Source of the DNA: Acidimicrobiales bacterium
GTDB lineage: Bacteria > Actinomycetota > Actinomycetes > Mycobacteriales > QHCE01
NCBI GenBank assembly: GCA_003243955.1
Contig: QHCE01000080.1
Span: 1 to 57,861, forward strand
Direction: 5' to 3'
Length of the DNA stretch: 57,861 nt
The position numbers were made by a program, and so were the translations under genes. The stretch's first letter is position 1; the number at the start of each line of letters is the position of its first letter. Shown in pieces: positions 1 to 7,907 of the stretch. The notes beneath the pieces are model-generated. The model did not search any database and was not told the DNA's origin. It saw nothing but the letters and a program-made list of their open reading frames with translations.

Positions 1-125
1 CGCACTGACCACCTGAAACCGCCATGCGTCACCCACCTCGCTCACCTTCCACTGCGCCAATGTGGAGAAAGGTAGCGCCTTCCTAGGACACTCTTCTACG
101 CATCAGCTCCGTATCAACAGCTGAT
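1..125. other. Window edge, no assignable gene
   Basis: No recognisable gene. A minus-strand reading frame starting with GTG near position 46 stays open to the window edge, but only about 15 codons are visible, which is too few to call. The stretch lies downstream of hemQ. Confidence 0.4.
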
Positions 126-884
126 TTACGGCCAGCGGGCGACGATGTCGGCGAGCTCACGGCGGCGGCCGGTGTAAAACGGCACCTCGACCCGGACGTG
201 CCGGCGGGCGCTTGAGGCCCGCAGCTCCCGCATCAAGTCCACGATCCGATGCAGCTCGTCTGCTTCGAATGCCAGCATCCACTCGTAATCTCCCAAACCA
301 AACGACGCGACAGTGTTGGCGCGCACGTCAGGAAAGCCCCGCGCCATGGCGCCATGCTCGGCGAGCATGGCGCGGCGCTGCGCATCGGGCAGCAAGTACC
401 ACTCGTAGGAGCGAACAAACGGATACACGCACACGTAGTCGCGGGCGGGTTCTCCAGCCACAAACGCCGGCAGATGGCTTTTGTTGAACTCCGCGGAGCG
501 ATGCAGCGCGGCCTGCGACCAAACCGGCCGTAAAGCCGCACCGATCCGGGTTTGCCGCAGCTGGGAGTACGCATCCTGCAGTAGCTCTATCGAGCCCGCG
601 TGCCACCACACCATCAAGTCCGCGTCAGCCCGCAGCCCGGCAAGGTCATAACTGCCCCGAATAGCCACCCCAGCGTCGATCAGCTTGGTCCACAGCTGCT
701 CCAGCTCGGCCAACTGAGCCGTCTGATCAGCATGGTCACCGCGCTGCGCGGGCGCGGCGAACACCGACCACATCGTGTACTGGATAGCGGAGTTGAGCTC
801 AGTAACGCGTCGTGCATGCGCGTTACTGGGCCGTGTCGGGGTCTCGCTGGTGTCCTCTTGAGTCATGGCTGCCACCGTACTCAC
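126..884 (-). CDS. hemQ: Coproheme decarboxylase HemQ (ChdC)
   Basis: Peroxide-dependent coproheme decarboxylase of the chlorite dismutase superfamily. It performs the last step of the coproporphyrin-dependent heme pathway of Gram-positive bacteria, turning coproheme III into heme b in the cytoplasm. Visible family signatures are IQYTMWSVF (about residues 34-42), YPFVRSYEWYLLP (about 154-166) and RRAMLAEHG (about 170-178), whose His is the likely proximal heme ligand by family knowledge. At 252 aa it is near the usual length. Two starts are possible: GTG at 884 or ATG at 866. A TACGGT box seven bases before the 866 ATG favours a leaderless start there. It lies downstream of hemE-hemY on the same strand, separated by a repeat element. 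Confidence 0.93.
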   Translation of the reverse strand: MSTVAAMTQEDTSETPTRPSNAHARRVTELNSAIQYTMWSVFAAPAQRGDHADQTAQLAELEQLWTKLIDAGVAIRGSYDLAGLRADADLMVWWHAGSIELLQDAYSQLRQTRIGAALRPVWSQAALHRSAEFNKSHLPAFVAGEPARDYVCVYPFVRSYEWYLLPDAQRRAMLAEHGAMARGFPDVRANTVASFGLGDYEWMLAFEADELHRIVDLMRELRASSARRHVRVEVPFYTGRRRELADIVARWP

Positions 885-914
885 CTACTCAAACGGAATA
901 AGAGCGACCGACAA

Positions 915-1005
915 TAGGGCATCTGCCAAGGCCGCAGGAGCCGCCGCCTACGACGAAAGTGGAGCAAGTCGGCTCACAACCATGTGGAACACAGGCAGGG
1001 ACCTA
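915..1005. repeat. Short repeat element, family 2, copy A
   Basis: A 91 bp element between hemY and hemQ. Its first 26 bases (TAGGGCATCTGCCAAGGCCG and the next six) recur exactly at 56141, and its last 12 (GGCAGGGACCTA) recur at 56264. The two ends are imperfect inverted repeats (TAGGGCATCTGCC against TAGGTCCCTGCC), so it looks like a non-autonomous element flanked by TA. Compared with copy B it lacks about 44 bp of internal sequence. Confidence 0.75.
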
Positions 1006-1017
1006 TCGGCGGACGCT

Positions 1018-2427
1018 CTAAGCCAGCAGCGCGTCGGCGGCGCGTTGTGCGGAGCTGATGCAGCCCGTAATTCCCACCCCGTCGTATCCGGCGCCAGCCA
1101 GCGCGATGCTTCGATCCTCGCCCAGTAGGTCCCGCGCTTGCGCCACACGCGCGTTGTGCCCCACGGTGTACTGCGGCATCGCGCCATCCCAACGCTGCAC
1201 CTTGCTAGCCAAGGGCGCGGGTAGCGGGCCGAGCACGAGCTGCAACTGCGCCAGCGCGGTTGCTACCAGCTCCGTATCATTGCGCCGCAGTGCCTGTACG
1301 TCCCCGTGTCGCCCCAACGAAACACGGACCAGGCTTACATCCGGCGCCGCCTGACCCCACTTGTGGTCAACAAAAGTTGCCGCCTTGATGATCAGGCCGC
1401 TGCTGCTAGGAATCAGCATTCCGCTTCCGTCCGGTAATACCAGCTCAGGGAACGCAAAACTGATCACGGCAACACTGGCGTAGTCGATGGCGGCCAGTTC
1501 AGCGGCGACCTCGGGAGCGACCTGGCGCAACAGCCGCGCCGAAGTGGGTGCCGGCGTTGCCAGTAGCACCGCGTCGGCGGAAACCAGCTGCCGATCGTGC
1601 CCGGAACCTACTGTGAGCTCCCAACCTTGCTCTCCGCGATCCAGCCGGCGAACCGGAGCATCGCAACGCACTTGCGCAACCGGCTCTCCACGGTGCTTGG
1701 CTGCGCTCAGCGTCTGCTTAGCTGCATCGACGAGCCGTCGCATGCCACCGCGCAGTGCACCGAATGTGGGGCCCCCCTTAGCCACAGCCCGCACAGCCTG
1801 GGCCGCACGCAGTAACGAGGAGTCACTGCGTAGCGCGGCCGCTAGAGCCGGAATGGTCGCCTGCAACGACAACGCGTCCACATTTCCCGCGTATACCCCG
1901 CCGAGCAGCGGATCGATGATGTTGTCTACCACCACGTCACCGAATCGCCGTCTGACCAGCTCCCCCACGCTGACGTCGGCGACCAACGGCTCCCCCGGTA
2001 GATCGGGTTCGGCGGAGATCTGACGACCGGCCGCGGCCGGCAGCAGTCCCGCATCAACCAGCGACGCCGGATCGGCCGGTACGCCCATCACCGTGGTGGT
2101 CGGCAGCACGTGTAGTGCACCGTTCAGGAAAATGTGCGCCTGACCGGTGTGTGGATGTATCACCTCGTCGCTAAGCCCCAGCCGCGAGACGAGCTCCAGC
2201 GCGGCAGGTGTGCGTACAAGAAACGCGTCGGCTCCTAGCTCAATGGCCTGTGTGTGACCATCCCAACGCAGCGTGCCACTGAGAAGTTTTCCGCCCAGGT
2301 TCGACGACTGTTCCAGCACCGTGACTCCGATAGCGCCAACATCGGGGCCCGCGCGGTCGCAGATAGCAAGTGCCGCGGCCAGGCCGGTGATACCGCCGCC
2401 GACCACCGCGATGTGCCGCGGAGCCAC
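1018..2427 (-). CDS. hemY: Coproporphyrinogen III oxidase HemY (CgoX)
   Basis: FAD-dependent oxidase that converts coproporphyrinogen III to coproporphyrin III in the Gram-positive heme pathway (historically called protoporphyrinogen oxidase). The N-terminus has the dinucleotide-binding fingerprint VVGGGITGLAAAL at about residues 8-20. The C-terminus has a matching FAD-contact segment, IALAGAGYDGVGITG, near residue 450. Length (469 aa) is typical. The GTG start at 2427 overlaps the last base of the hemE stop codon (TAGTG), so the two are probably translationally coupled, with hemQ following. This reading of function rests on family and context; substrate specificity cannot be seen directly. 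Confidence 0.94.
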   Translation of the reverse strand: MAPRHIAVVGGGITGLAAALAICDRAGPDVGAIGVTVLEQSSNLGGKLLSGTLRWDGHTQAIELGADAFLVRTPAALELVSRLGLSDEVIHPHTGQAHIFLNGALHVLPTTTVMGVPADPASLVDAGLLPAAAGRQISAEPDLPGEPLVADVSVGELVRRRFGDVVVDNIIDPLLGGVYAGNVDALSLQATIPALAAALRSDSSLLRAAQAVRAVAKGGPTFGALRGGMRRLVDAAKQTLSAAKHRGEPVAQVRCDAPVRRLDRGEQGWELTVGSGHDRQLVSADAVLLATPAPTSARLLRQVAPEVAAELAAIDYASVAVISFAFPELVLPDGSGMLIPSSSGLIIKAATFVDHKWGQAAPDVSLVRVSLGRHGDVQALRRNDTELVATALAQLQLVLGPLPAPLASKVQRWDGAMPQYTVGHNARVAQARDLLGEDRSIALAGAGYDGVGITGCISSAQRAADALLA

Positions 2428-3503
2428 TAGGCACCCCCGCGCTGGTGTTGCACCAACTCAGCAGCGCTCTCGGTGCTGTAGCTGTGCACCAACTCCACTA
2501 CTCGCGTCAACACCCCTGGATCAGTCTGCGGAAGCACACCGTGGCCCAGATTGAAAATATGCCCTGGCGCGACGCGTCCCTGTCGAAGTACCCGCGCAAC
2601 TTCACTAGCCACCACAGTTTCACTTGCCAGCAACACGGCCGGGTCTAAATTGCCCTGCACGGCATAATCTGGCCCAATCCGCGCTGAGGCCTCGTCGAGT
2701 GGGACCCGCCAGTCCACGCCGACAACGTCAGCGCCCGCCGAAGCCATCGGCTCCAGCAGTTCGCCCGTGCCAACACCAAAATGGATCCGCGGCACCCCGA
2801 GTTCGCCACAGGCCCGCAGCACTCGGGCCGAATGCGGTTGCACGTATGCGCGATATTCAGCTTCACTCAGCACCCCAGCCCACGAGTCGAACAACTGCAC
2901 TACGCGAGCACCGGCGGCAATCTGCACTCGCAGAAACTCCGCGGCGATGTCAGCTAGCCGCCCGCACAGTGCATGCCACGTGCCGGGCTCGCTGTGCATC
3001 AGGGCCTTGGTTCTAGCGTAATCACGAGACGGGCCGCCCTCGATGAGATAACTCGCCAGCGTGAACGGGGCACCGGCAAAACCAATCAGCGGGATGTCAC
3101 CAAGCTGTTTGGTCAGCTCAGTGACCGCCTCAGTGATGTATGGCACGTCCTCGGAAGTCAGCGCACGCAGCTTGTCCACATCGGCCGACCGCCGGATAGG
3201 CGAACCGATCACCGGCCCAACGCCAGGTTTAATCTCCACATCGATACCGATAGTTTTTAGCGGCAGGACAATATCGGAGAAAAGAATCGCCGCGTCTACG
3301 TGATGGCGGCGGACTGGCTGCAGCGTGATCTCGGTAATCAGATCCGGAGTCTGGCAGACCTGCAACATGGGCAGGCCGGCCCGCAACGCATGGTATTCGG
3401 GCAGGGATCGACCAGCCTGCCGCATGAACCACACCGGCGTCACGGATACCGCTTCGCGACGGCTTGCGGCAATCAGTACGCTCACAACTATTGATGCTGC
3501 CAC
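2427..3503 (-). CDS. hemE: Uroporphyrinogen decarboxylase HemE
   Basis: Cytoplasmic enzyme that removes four carboxyl groups from uroporphyrinogen III to give coproporphyrinogen III, the substrate of HemY. The diagnostic N-terminal motif [12 protein letters not shown] is at about residues 27-38, and the active-site segment [17 protein letters not shown] lies mid-protein. The 358 aa length is standard. The start is GTG at 3503; no better ATG is available upstream in frame. It is the first gene of the hemE-hemY-hemQ unit and diverges from the DUF3000 gene, so the 85 bp between them should hold both promoters. Confidence 0.95.
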   Translation of the reverse strand: MAASIVVSVLIAASRREAVSVTPVWFMRQAGRSLPEYHALRAGLPMLQVCQTPDLITEITLQPVRRHHVDAAILFSDIVLPLKTIGIDVEIKPGVGPVIGSPIRRSADVDKLRALTSEDVPYITEAVTELTKQLGDIPLIGFAGAPFTLASYLIEGGPSRDYARTKALMHSEPGTWHALCGRLADIAAEFLRVQIAAGARVVQLFDSWAGVLSEAEYRAYVQPHSARVLRACGELGVPRIHFGVGTGELLEPMASAGADVVGVDWRVPLDEASARIGPDYAVQGNLDPAVLLASETVVASEVARVLRQGRVAPGHIFNLGHGVLPQTDPGVLTRVVELVHSYSTESAAELVQHQRGGA

Positions 3504-3588
3504 GCGCTTAACGCGGAGCTAGCAGTGGAGTCCGCATTCGGCGCGTCATATCCAGCTTTGTGGGCTTCGCGCGCTTACTGTAGATGGC

Positions 3589-4167
3589 ATGGGTCTAGGA
3601 GATGTCGCGGAGCTTCCCACCGCGGCACAACTACCAGCCCGCTTCTGCCGGGCAGTGGCAAGTGCTAGAACAGTAGACACCCGCCCAGAGATCTCCTTGG
3701 AAGAGATCGAGGCTCCCCGTCGGATTGCCCCATACTCATTTGCGCTGGGCGCGAGCGTGCTTGCCGGCGATGAAGAGCCAGTGACCGGAAGGCTCATCCT
3801 GCTACACGATCCTGCCGGGCATCCAGCATGGCAGGGGGAAACGCGCATCGTCAGCTACGTCACCGCGGAGCTGGAACCCGATATTGGGCATGATGCCCTA
3901 TTCGCACCGGTGGGCTGGGCGTGGCTGACGGAAGCCCTGCACATGCAGCAAGCCGGCTACCGCGCGATCGCCGGGACGATTACCCAAATCAGCTCCACCC
4001 GCTTTGGTGAGATGGCTGGCCCAGAGCAGACTACGGATGTGGAAATGCGGGCATCCTGGACACCCGAAGCCGATGACATCGCACCGCACGTGCGGGCGTG
4101 GTGCGCGCTACTGGCCTCGACCGCCGGCTTACCGCCGCCAGGAGTTCACTCGCTGCCCACCCGATGA
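3589..4167 (+). CDS. DUF3000 family protein
   Basis: Actinobacterial protein of unknown function, 192 aa, homologous in type and position to M. tuberculosis Rv2680, which also sits between the hem cluster and RNase D. It has no signal peptide or membrane segment, so it is probably cytoplasmic. The middle contains the acidic stretch ELEPDIGHDALFAPVGW and the end AHVRAWCALLAS-like helix typical of the family. The ATG at 3589 is preceded by TACTGT seven bases upstream, which suggests leaderless transcription. It is immediately followed by two hairpins at its stop codon. Confidence 0.85.
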   Translation: MGLGDVAELPTAAQLPARFCRAVASARTVDTRPEISLEEIEAPRRIAPYSFALGASVLAGDEEPVTGRLILLHDPAGHPAWQGETRIVSYVTAELEPDIGHDALFAPVGWAWLTEALHMQQAGYRAIAGTITQISSTRFGEMAGPEQTTDVEMRASWTPEADDIAPHVRAWCALLASTAGLPPPGVHSLPTR

Positions 4168-4186
4168 CGTTTTCAGGGAAAACGTC
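4166..4186. terminator. Hairpin 1 at DUF3000 stop codon
   Basis: Perfect inverted repeat GACGTTTTC-AGG-GAAAACGTC: a 9 bp stem and 3 nt loop that begins within the DUF3000 stop codon. There is no clear T-tract. Because the flanking genes converge, it can act on either strand. Confidence 0.6.
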
Positions 4187-4200
4187 GCTCCAGCACCCGT

Positions 4201-4233
4201 TTCTTCGACGTTTTCGGGGAAAACGTTGAAGAA
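4201..4233. terminator. Hairpin 2 between convergent genes
   Basis: Near-perfect 15 bp stem (TTCTTCGACGTTTTC / GAAAACGTTGAAGAA) around a GGG loop. Its core repeats hairpin 1, 14 bases upstream. It is a probable bidirectional terminator between DUF3000 and the coiled-coil gene. Confidence 0.7.
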
Positions 4234-4250
4234 TTAGGTTGAAGAATTAG
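4225..4250. repeat. Tandem 13-mer at a stop codon
   Basis: Two exact tandem copies of GTTGAAGAATTAG. The second contains the TAA stop (read on the minus strand) of the coiled-coil gene. The first would give the same stop in another frame, so it looks like a recent 13 bp slippage duplication. Confidence 0.85.
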
Positions 4251-5167
4251 CTGGTTTTAATACCCGCGAGCTCAAAGCTACGCGCACACGCTTGCTGGCT
4301 TCGTTGAGTGAGCTCGGCTCGCTTGGTCGGGTCGGTTTCATTGCTGGCTTCGGTCAGCGCTTTCAGGCAGCCGGTCAAACTTTGTTTGTCCTTATTGGCG
4401 GTTTCGAGATCTTTATTCGCCTTTGTCGCGTCACTAGTCAGCTTCTGCAACTGGGTCTGCGAGCTGTTCAGTTCATCAGTACCGCTGCCAATTTTTTGCT
4501 TTGCCTCCGCCAGCGACTGGTTAATCTCCTGAATCTTGGCGTCGCGTTGCTTCACGTTAGCCTGCGAATCGCTCAGTTGATTGGTGGCATCGCTGGCTTT
4601 TCCCATCTGGCTCACGTACATCGCTAGCAGGGTGGCGGAGGCGAGCAACAACGCCACGCAAACAGCAGCTAGCACAGGGTTTCTGGGCAGCCTCGTGAAG
4701 CGGTCACGGCGCGATCCACCCTCGGAATCCGCAGGCGCGAATTCCGGTGCCGGTCCAGCCTGAGCGGCATATTGCTCGTCATAGCTGTATGCCGGGTTAG
4801 CCTGCGCGGAGTCGTACTGCGCCGCGGAATACGGGTCCAGATCGCCAGGACCGCCGGGCGCATATCCGGAAGGGCCGTACGGCTGGGACTGCGATCCGTA
4901 CGGTGCTGGTTCCTCACTGTAGGGGCCGTAACCCTCAAATGGGACCGACCGATAGGCCGGATCGGGTTGGTACTCCGGCCCTGGTTGGTACTCCGGCTCT
5001 GGCTGATAAGCGGGCGGTGGCTGCGGTGCGGCGGAGGTCGGCATGTGGGCCGACACATAGGCACTGCTGTAGACCTGCCCGGCGCTGACCGGGCTAATCG
5101 GAGGCGGCGCCGCTGCGGCCGCCTCCGGTGACGCCCATGCGGGCGAACTCGACACCGGATATGTCAT
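4247..5167 (-). CDS. Membrane-anchored coiled-coil protein, Pro/Tyr-rich N-terminus
   Basis: Not a family I can name. From the ATG at 5167 (306 aa) it has three parts: a roughly 170-residue Pro/Gln/Tyr/Ala-rich tail with YQPEPEYQPGPEYQPD-type short repeats; one membrane segment (PVLAAVCVALLLASATLLAMYV); and a C-terminal outside part predicted as coiled coil (KQRDAKIQEINQSLAEAKQK) ending in a short Cys-containing helix. The ORF-track version starts at 5464, but the extra N-terminus reads as non-coding and would overlap RNase D. The ATG at 5167 has TACGCT six bases upstream, consistent with a leaderless start. The layout suggests an envelope or division-associated scaffold, which is inference only. 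Confidence 0.75.
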   Translation of the reverse strand: MTYPVSSSPAWASPEAAAAAPPPISPVSAGQVYSSAYVSAHMPTSAAPQPPPAYQPEPEYQPGPEYQPDPAYRSVPFEGYGPYSEEPAPYGSQSQPYGPSGYAPGGPGDLDPYSAAQYDSAQANPAYSYDEQYAAQAGPAPEFAPADSEGGSRRDRFTRLPRNPVLAAVCVALLLASATLLAMYVSQMGKASDATNQLSDSQANVKQRDAKIQEINQSLAEAKQKIGSGTDELNSSQTQLQKLTSDATKANKDLETANKDKQSLTGCLKALTEASNETDPTKRAELTQRSQQACARSFELAGIKTS

Positions 5168-5390
5168 AGTTTTAGCGTAAGCCCACCCGAGCTTGCCTGC
5201 CCAGTACGCAGAATACGCTATCCGAAGAGTCCACCGAAACAACCTATATGGCCGAGGTGTCTCGCCCAGGTAGGTAGCGGCGTAGCCGGCGCTAGTCGGT
5301 TGAGCGGCGTAGCTAGCGATACTGGGCGAAGCCCTAACTGACTCCGACCACGTTACCCAACGCGGTCCCAATATCGATACGGTTAACCAC

Positions 5391-6623
5391 GTGACACAAG
5401 CCTCCACCGCGCCGATTTCCGATCTGCTTGAGCCTCGGGAGGGCACACCAGTTCCAGTAGACACGATTGCCGCACTGACGGACGCCGCCCGGAGACTGGC
5501 TGCTGGTACCGGCCCCGTGGCTATTGATGCCGAGCGGGCATCTGGGTACCGCTACACCGGTCGGGCTTATCTCGTGCAGCTCCGCCGCGCCGGCAGTGGA
5601 ACAGTGCTCATTGACCCGCTGCCGTTTGAAGACCTCTCCCCCATCGCTCGGGTAATAGCCGGGCAAGAATGGGTCGTCCACGCAGCCAGTCAAGACCTGT
5701 CCTGCCTGGCTCAGCTTGGCCTGCGACCCGCTCACTTATTTGACACGGAATTAGGTGGCAGGCTCGCTGGATATGAACGCGTCAGCCTGGGGCTCATGGT
5801 TGAGCGGTTATTGGGCTTTCGGCTCGAAAAGGGCTATTCAGCTGCCGATTGGAGTACCCGGCCGCTGCCGACTGAATGGTTGACCTACGCCGCACTCGAC
5901 GTAGAGCTGCTGCTGGAGCTGCGCGAAGTCTTGCGCGCCGAGCTAGATCGCCAAGGCAAGCTGGAATGGGCCGAGCAAGAGTTTGCCGCCGTAGTGGCCG
6001 CGAAACCTCCCACCGTTCGCGCCGAACCATGGCGCAAGACGTCAGGTATCCACCAGGTCCGCAGCGGCACCGGTTTAGCTCGGGTACGGGCGCTCTGGGA
6101 GACGCGGGACTCCGTAGCTCGCCGTCGAGACAGCGCCCCCGGCCGGGTACTCTCTGACGCGGCAATCATCGCCGCGGCCCAGGCTGATCCCAGTACCGAA
6201 CGAGAACTGTTCGCGTTGCCAGTATTCGGCGGTCGTCCGCATCGTCGTCTTTCGGCAACGTGGCTCGCCGCACTCAGCGGCGCCAGAAGCCTCAGCGAGG
6301 ATGAGCACCCTGGTCCCGCACCAGTTCCGGACGGTCCCCCGCCGGGCTACCGTTGGGCCGAGAAAGACCCGCAAGCCGCTGCTCGACTTACCCGCGCGCG
6401 AGAGGCTCTTGGAGGATTGAGCACGCAGCATCGCATACCAACGGAGAACTTGCTGGCCCCGGACGCGCTGCGTCGACTGGCGTGGCGGCCCGTAGAGCCA
6501 GTGAACGAACACTCAGTGGCTGCGACACTCGCCGGGCTGGGTGCACGACAGTGGCAGATTCAGTTAGTAGCCGGACCACTTGCCGAGGCAATCGCCGAGC
6601 CGACCGAGGTTACCAGCGAGTAG
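5391..6623 (+). CDS. rnd: Ribonuclease D (3'-5' exonuclease, HRDC)
   Basis: 3'-5' exoribonuclease used in tRNA and structured-RNA 3' maturation. The DEDDy exonuclease motifs are visible: VAIDAERASGYRY (Exo I, D and E, about residue 43), VHAASQDLSCL (Exo II, about 93) and YAALDVELLLEL (Exo III, Tyr/Asp, about 165). A helical C-terminal half matches HRDC domains. At 410 aa it is normal for actinobacteria. The GTG at 5391 is preceded by TACGGT seven bases upstream. It corresponds to Rv2681, and the DUF3000-RNase D neighbourhood is conserved. Confidence 0.93.
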   Translation: MTQASTAPISDLLEPREGTPVPVDTIAALTDAARRLAAGTGPVAIDAERASGYRYTGRAYLVQLRRAGSGTVLIDPLPFEDLSPIARVIAGQEWVVHAASQDLSCLAQLGLRPAHLFDTELGGRLAGYERVSLGLMVERLLGFRLEKGYSAADWSTRPLPTEWLTYAALDVELLLELREVLRAELDRQGKLEWAEQEFAAVVAAKPPTVRAEPWRKTSGIHQVRSGTGLARVRALWETRDSVARRRDSAPGRVLSDAAIIAAAQADPSTERELFALPVFGGRPHRRLSATWLAALSGARSLSEDEHPGPAPVPDGPPPGYRWAEKDPQAAARLTRAREALGGLSTQHRIPTENLLAPDALRRLAWRPVEPVNEHSVAATLAGLGARQWQIQLVAGPLAEAIAEPTEVTSE

Positions 6624-6674
6624 CATGAGATAGGTCGGTTGGTTAGCTGTCACCTCTTCACTCAAGGAGAGCCC

Positions 6675-7907
6675 GTGTCTAAGGCCGAGCGTGAGATAGT
6701 TTTCGTCGACGGAGTGCGCACACCCTTCGGCAAGGCTGGCCCGCGCGGCCTCTATACCCATACCCGCGCCGATGACCTAGTGGTTCGCTGTATCCGCGAG
6801 TTACTGCGGCGCAATCCCAGCCTGCCGCCAGAACGCGTTGCTGAGGTTGCTATCGCGGCCACCACTCAGACTGGAGACCAAGGGCTCACCATCGGGCGTT
6901 CGGCTGCGCTGCTAGCCGGCCTGCCCCGCAGCACGCCGGGCTATGCCATCGATCGAATGTGCGCCGGTAGCCTCACCGCGGTAACGACCATCGCCGGGGC
7001 TATCGCGCTGCGTGCCGTTGATGTCGGGATCGCTGGCGGGGTGGAGCATATGAGCCATCACCCCATGGGTGATGGGGTCGACCCCAACCCCCGGTTCGTG
7101 GCGGAACAACTGGTGGATGAATCCGCTCTGGTCATGGGTGCCACCGCCGAAAATCTGCACGACCACGACTCTTCGCTGACCCGAGAACGTGCTGACGCCT
7201 ACGCATACGCCAGCCAGCGCAAGTATGCGGCGGCGGTCGCGACCGGGCGCATCCAGCCAGACTTGGTTAGCATCGCTACCCGCGACCCTGAGCTCGGCTG
7301 GGGTTTGGCCACAGCCGACGAACAGCCACGGCCGGATACGACTGTCATCGCGTTGGCAGGGCTACGCACGCCGTTTCGTCCTCACGGCCGGGTGAGCGCG
7401 GGTAACTCCGCCGGCCTCAACGACGGCGCGACCGCCTGCTTGATCGCCGCCGCCGAGGCCGCCGCGGAGCTGGAGCTGCCAGCGGCAATGCGGCTGGTCT
7501 CCCATTCGTTCGCCGGGGTGGACCCCGAGGTGATGGGCATCGGCCCTATCCCCAGCACCGAAAAGGCTTTACACCTGGCCGGGCTGAGCATAAACGACAT
7601 CGGTTTGTTCGAACTCAATGAAGCATTTGCCGTGCAAGTGTTGATGTTCCTGCAACACTTCGGTATCGCCGACGACGACCCTCGGGTCAATCCGTGGGGC
7701 GGCGCACTAGCGATCGGCCATCCGCTGGCGGCTTCCGGCGTCCGGCTGATGACCCAGCTAGCACGGCAGTTCGAGCAACGCCCCAATGTTCGATACGGCC
7801 TGACCGCACTATGTGTGGGTTTGGGGATGGGCGCCGCCGTGATTTGGGAAAACCCACACTACGCCGACGATATGCGGCCAGATGCGACAAAGGTAGGTGC
7901 GCGATGA
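6675..7907 (+). CDS. Acetyl-CoA C-acyltransferase (thiolase, FadA-like)
   Basis: Thiolase that cleaves 3-ketoacyl-CoA with CoA, the last step of beta-oxidation. The catalytic features are IDRMCAGSLTA (nucleophilic Cys, about residue 92), NEAFAVQ (His/Asn-region loop), GGALAIGHPLAASG (catalytic His) and LCVGLGMG (second Cys) near the C-terminus. The true start is the GTG at 6675, with a CAAGGAGA ribosome site six bases upstream; the ORF-track start at 6639 lacks one. The stop overlaps the next start (ATGA), so it is coupled to the FadB-like gene and likely forms the alpha2beta2 trifunctional complex with it (inference). Confidence 0.93.
   Translation: MSKAEREIVFVDGVRTPFGKAGPRGLYTHTRADDLVVRCIRELLRRNPSLPPERVAEVAIAATTQTGDQGLTIGRSAALLAGLPRSTPGYAIDRMCAGSLTAVTTIAGAIALRAVDVGIAGGVEHMSHHPMGDGVDPNPRFVAEQLVDESALVMGATAENLHDHDSSLTRERADAYAYASQRKYAAAVATGRIQPDLVSIATRDPELGWGLATADEQPRPDTTVIALAGLRTPFRPHGRVSAGNSAGLNDGATACLIAAAEAAAELELPAAMRLVSHSFAGVDPEVMGIGPIPSTEKALHLAGLSINDIGLFELNEAFAVQVLMFLQHFGIADDDPRVNPWGGALAIGHPLAASGVRLMTQLARQFEQRPNVRYGLTALCVGLGMGAAVIWENPHYADDMRPDATKVGAR

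Noticed and set aside
1-46. Minus-strand GTG frame running off the left edge
   Set aside because: Only about 15 codons visible, no family match and no strong ribosome site.
5168-5464. N-terminal extension of the coiled-coil protein
   Set aside because: It overlaps the RNase D start and promoter and lacks a ribosome site; the ATG at 5167 fits better.
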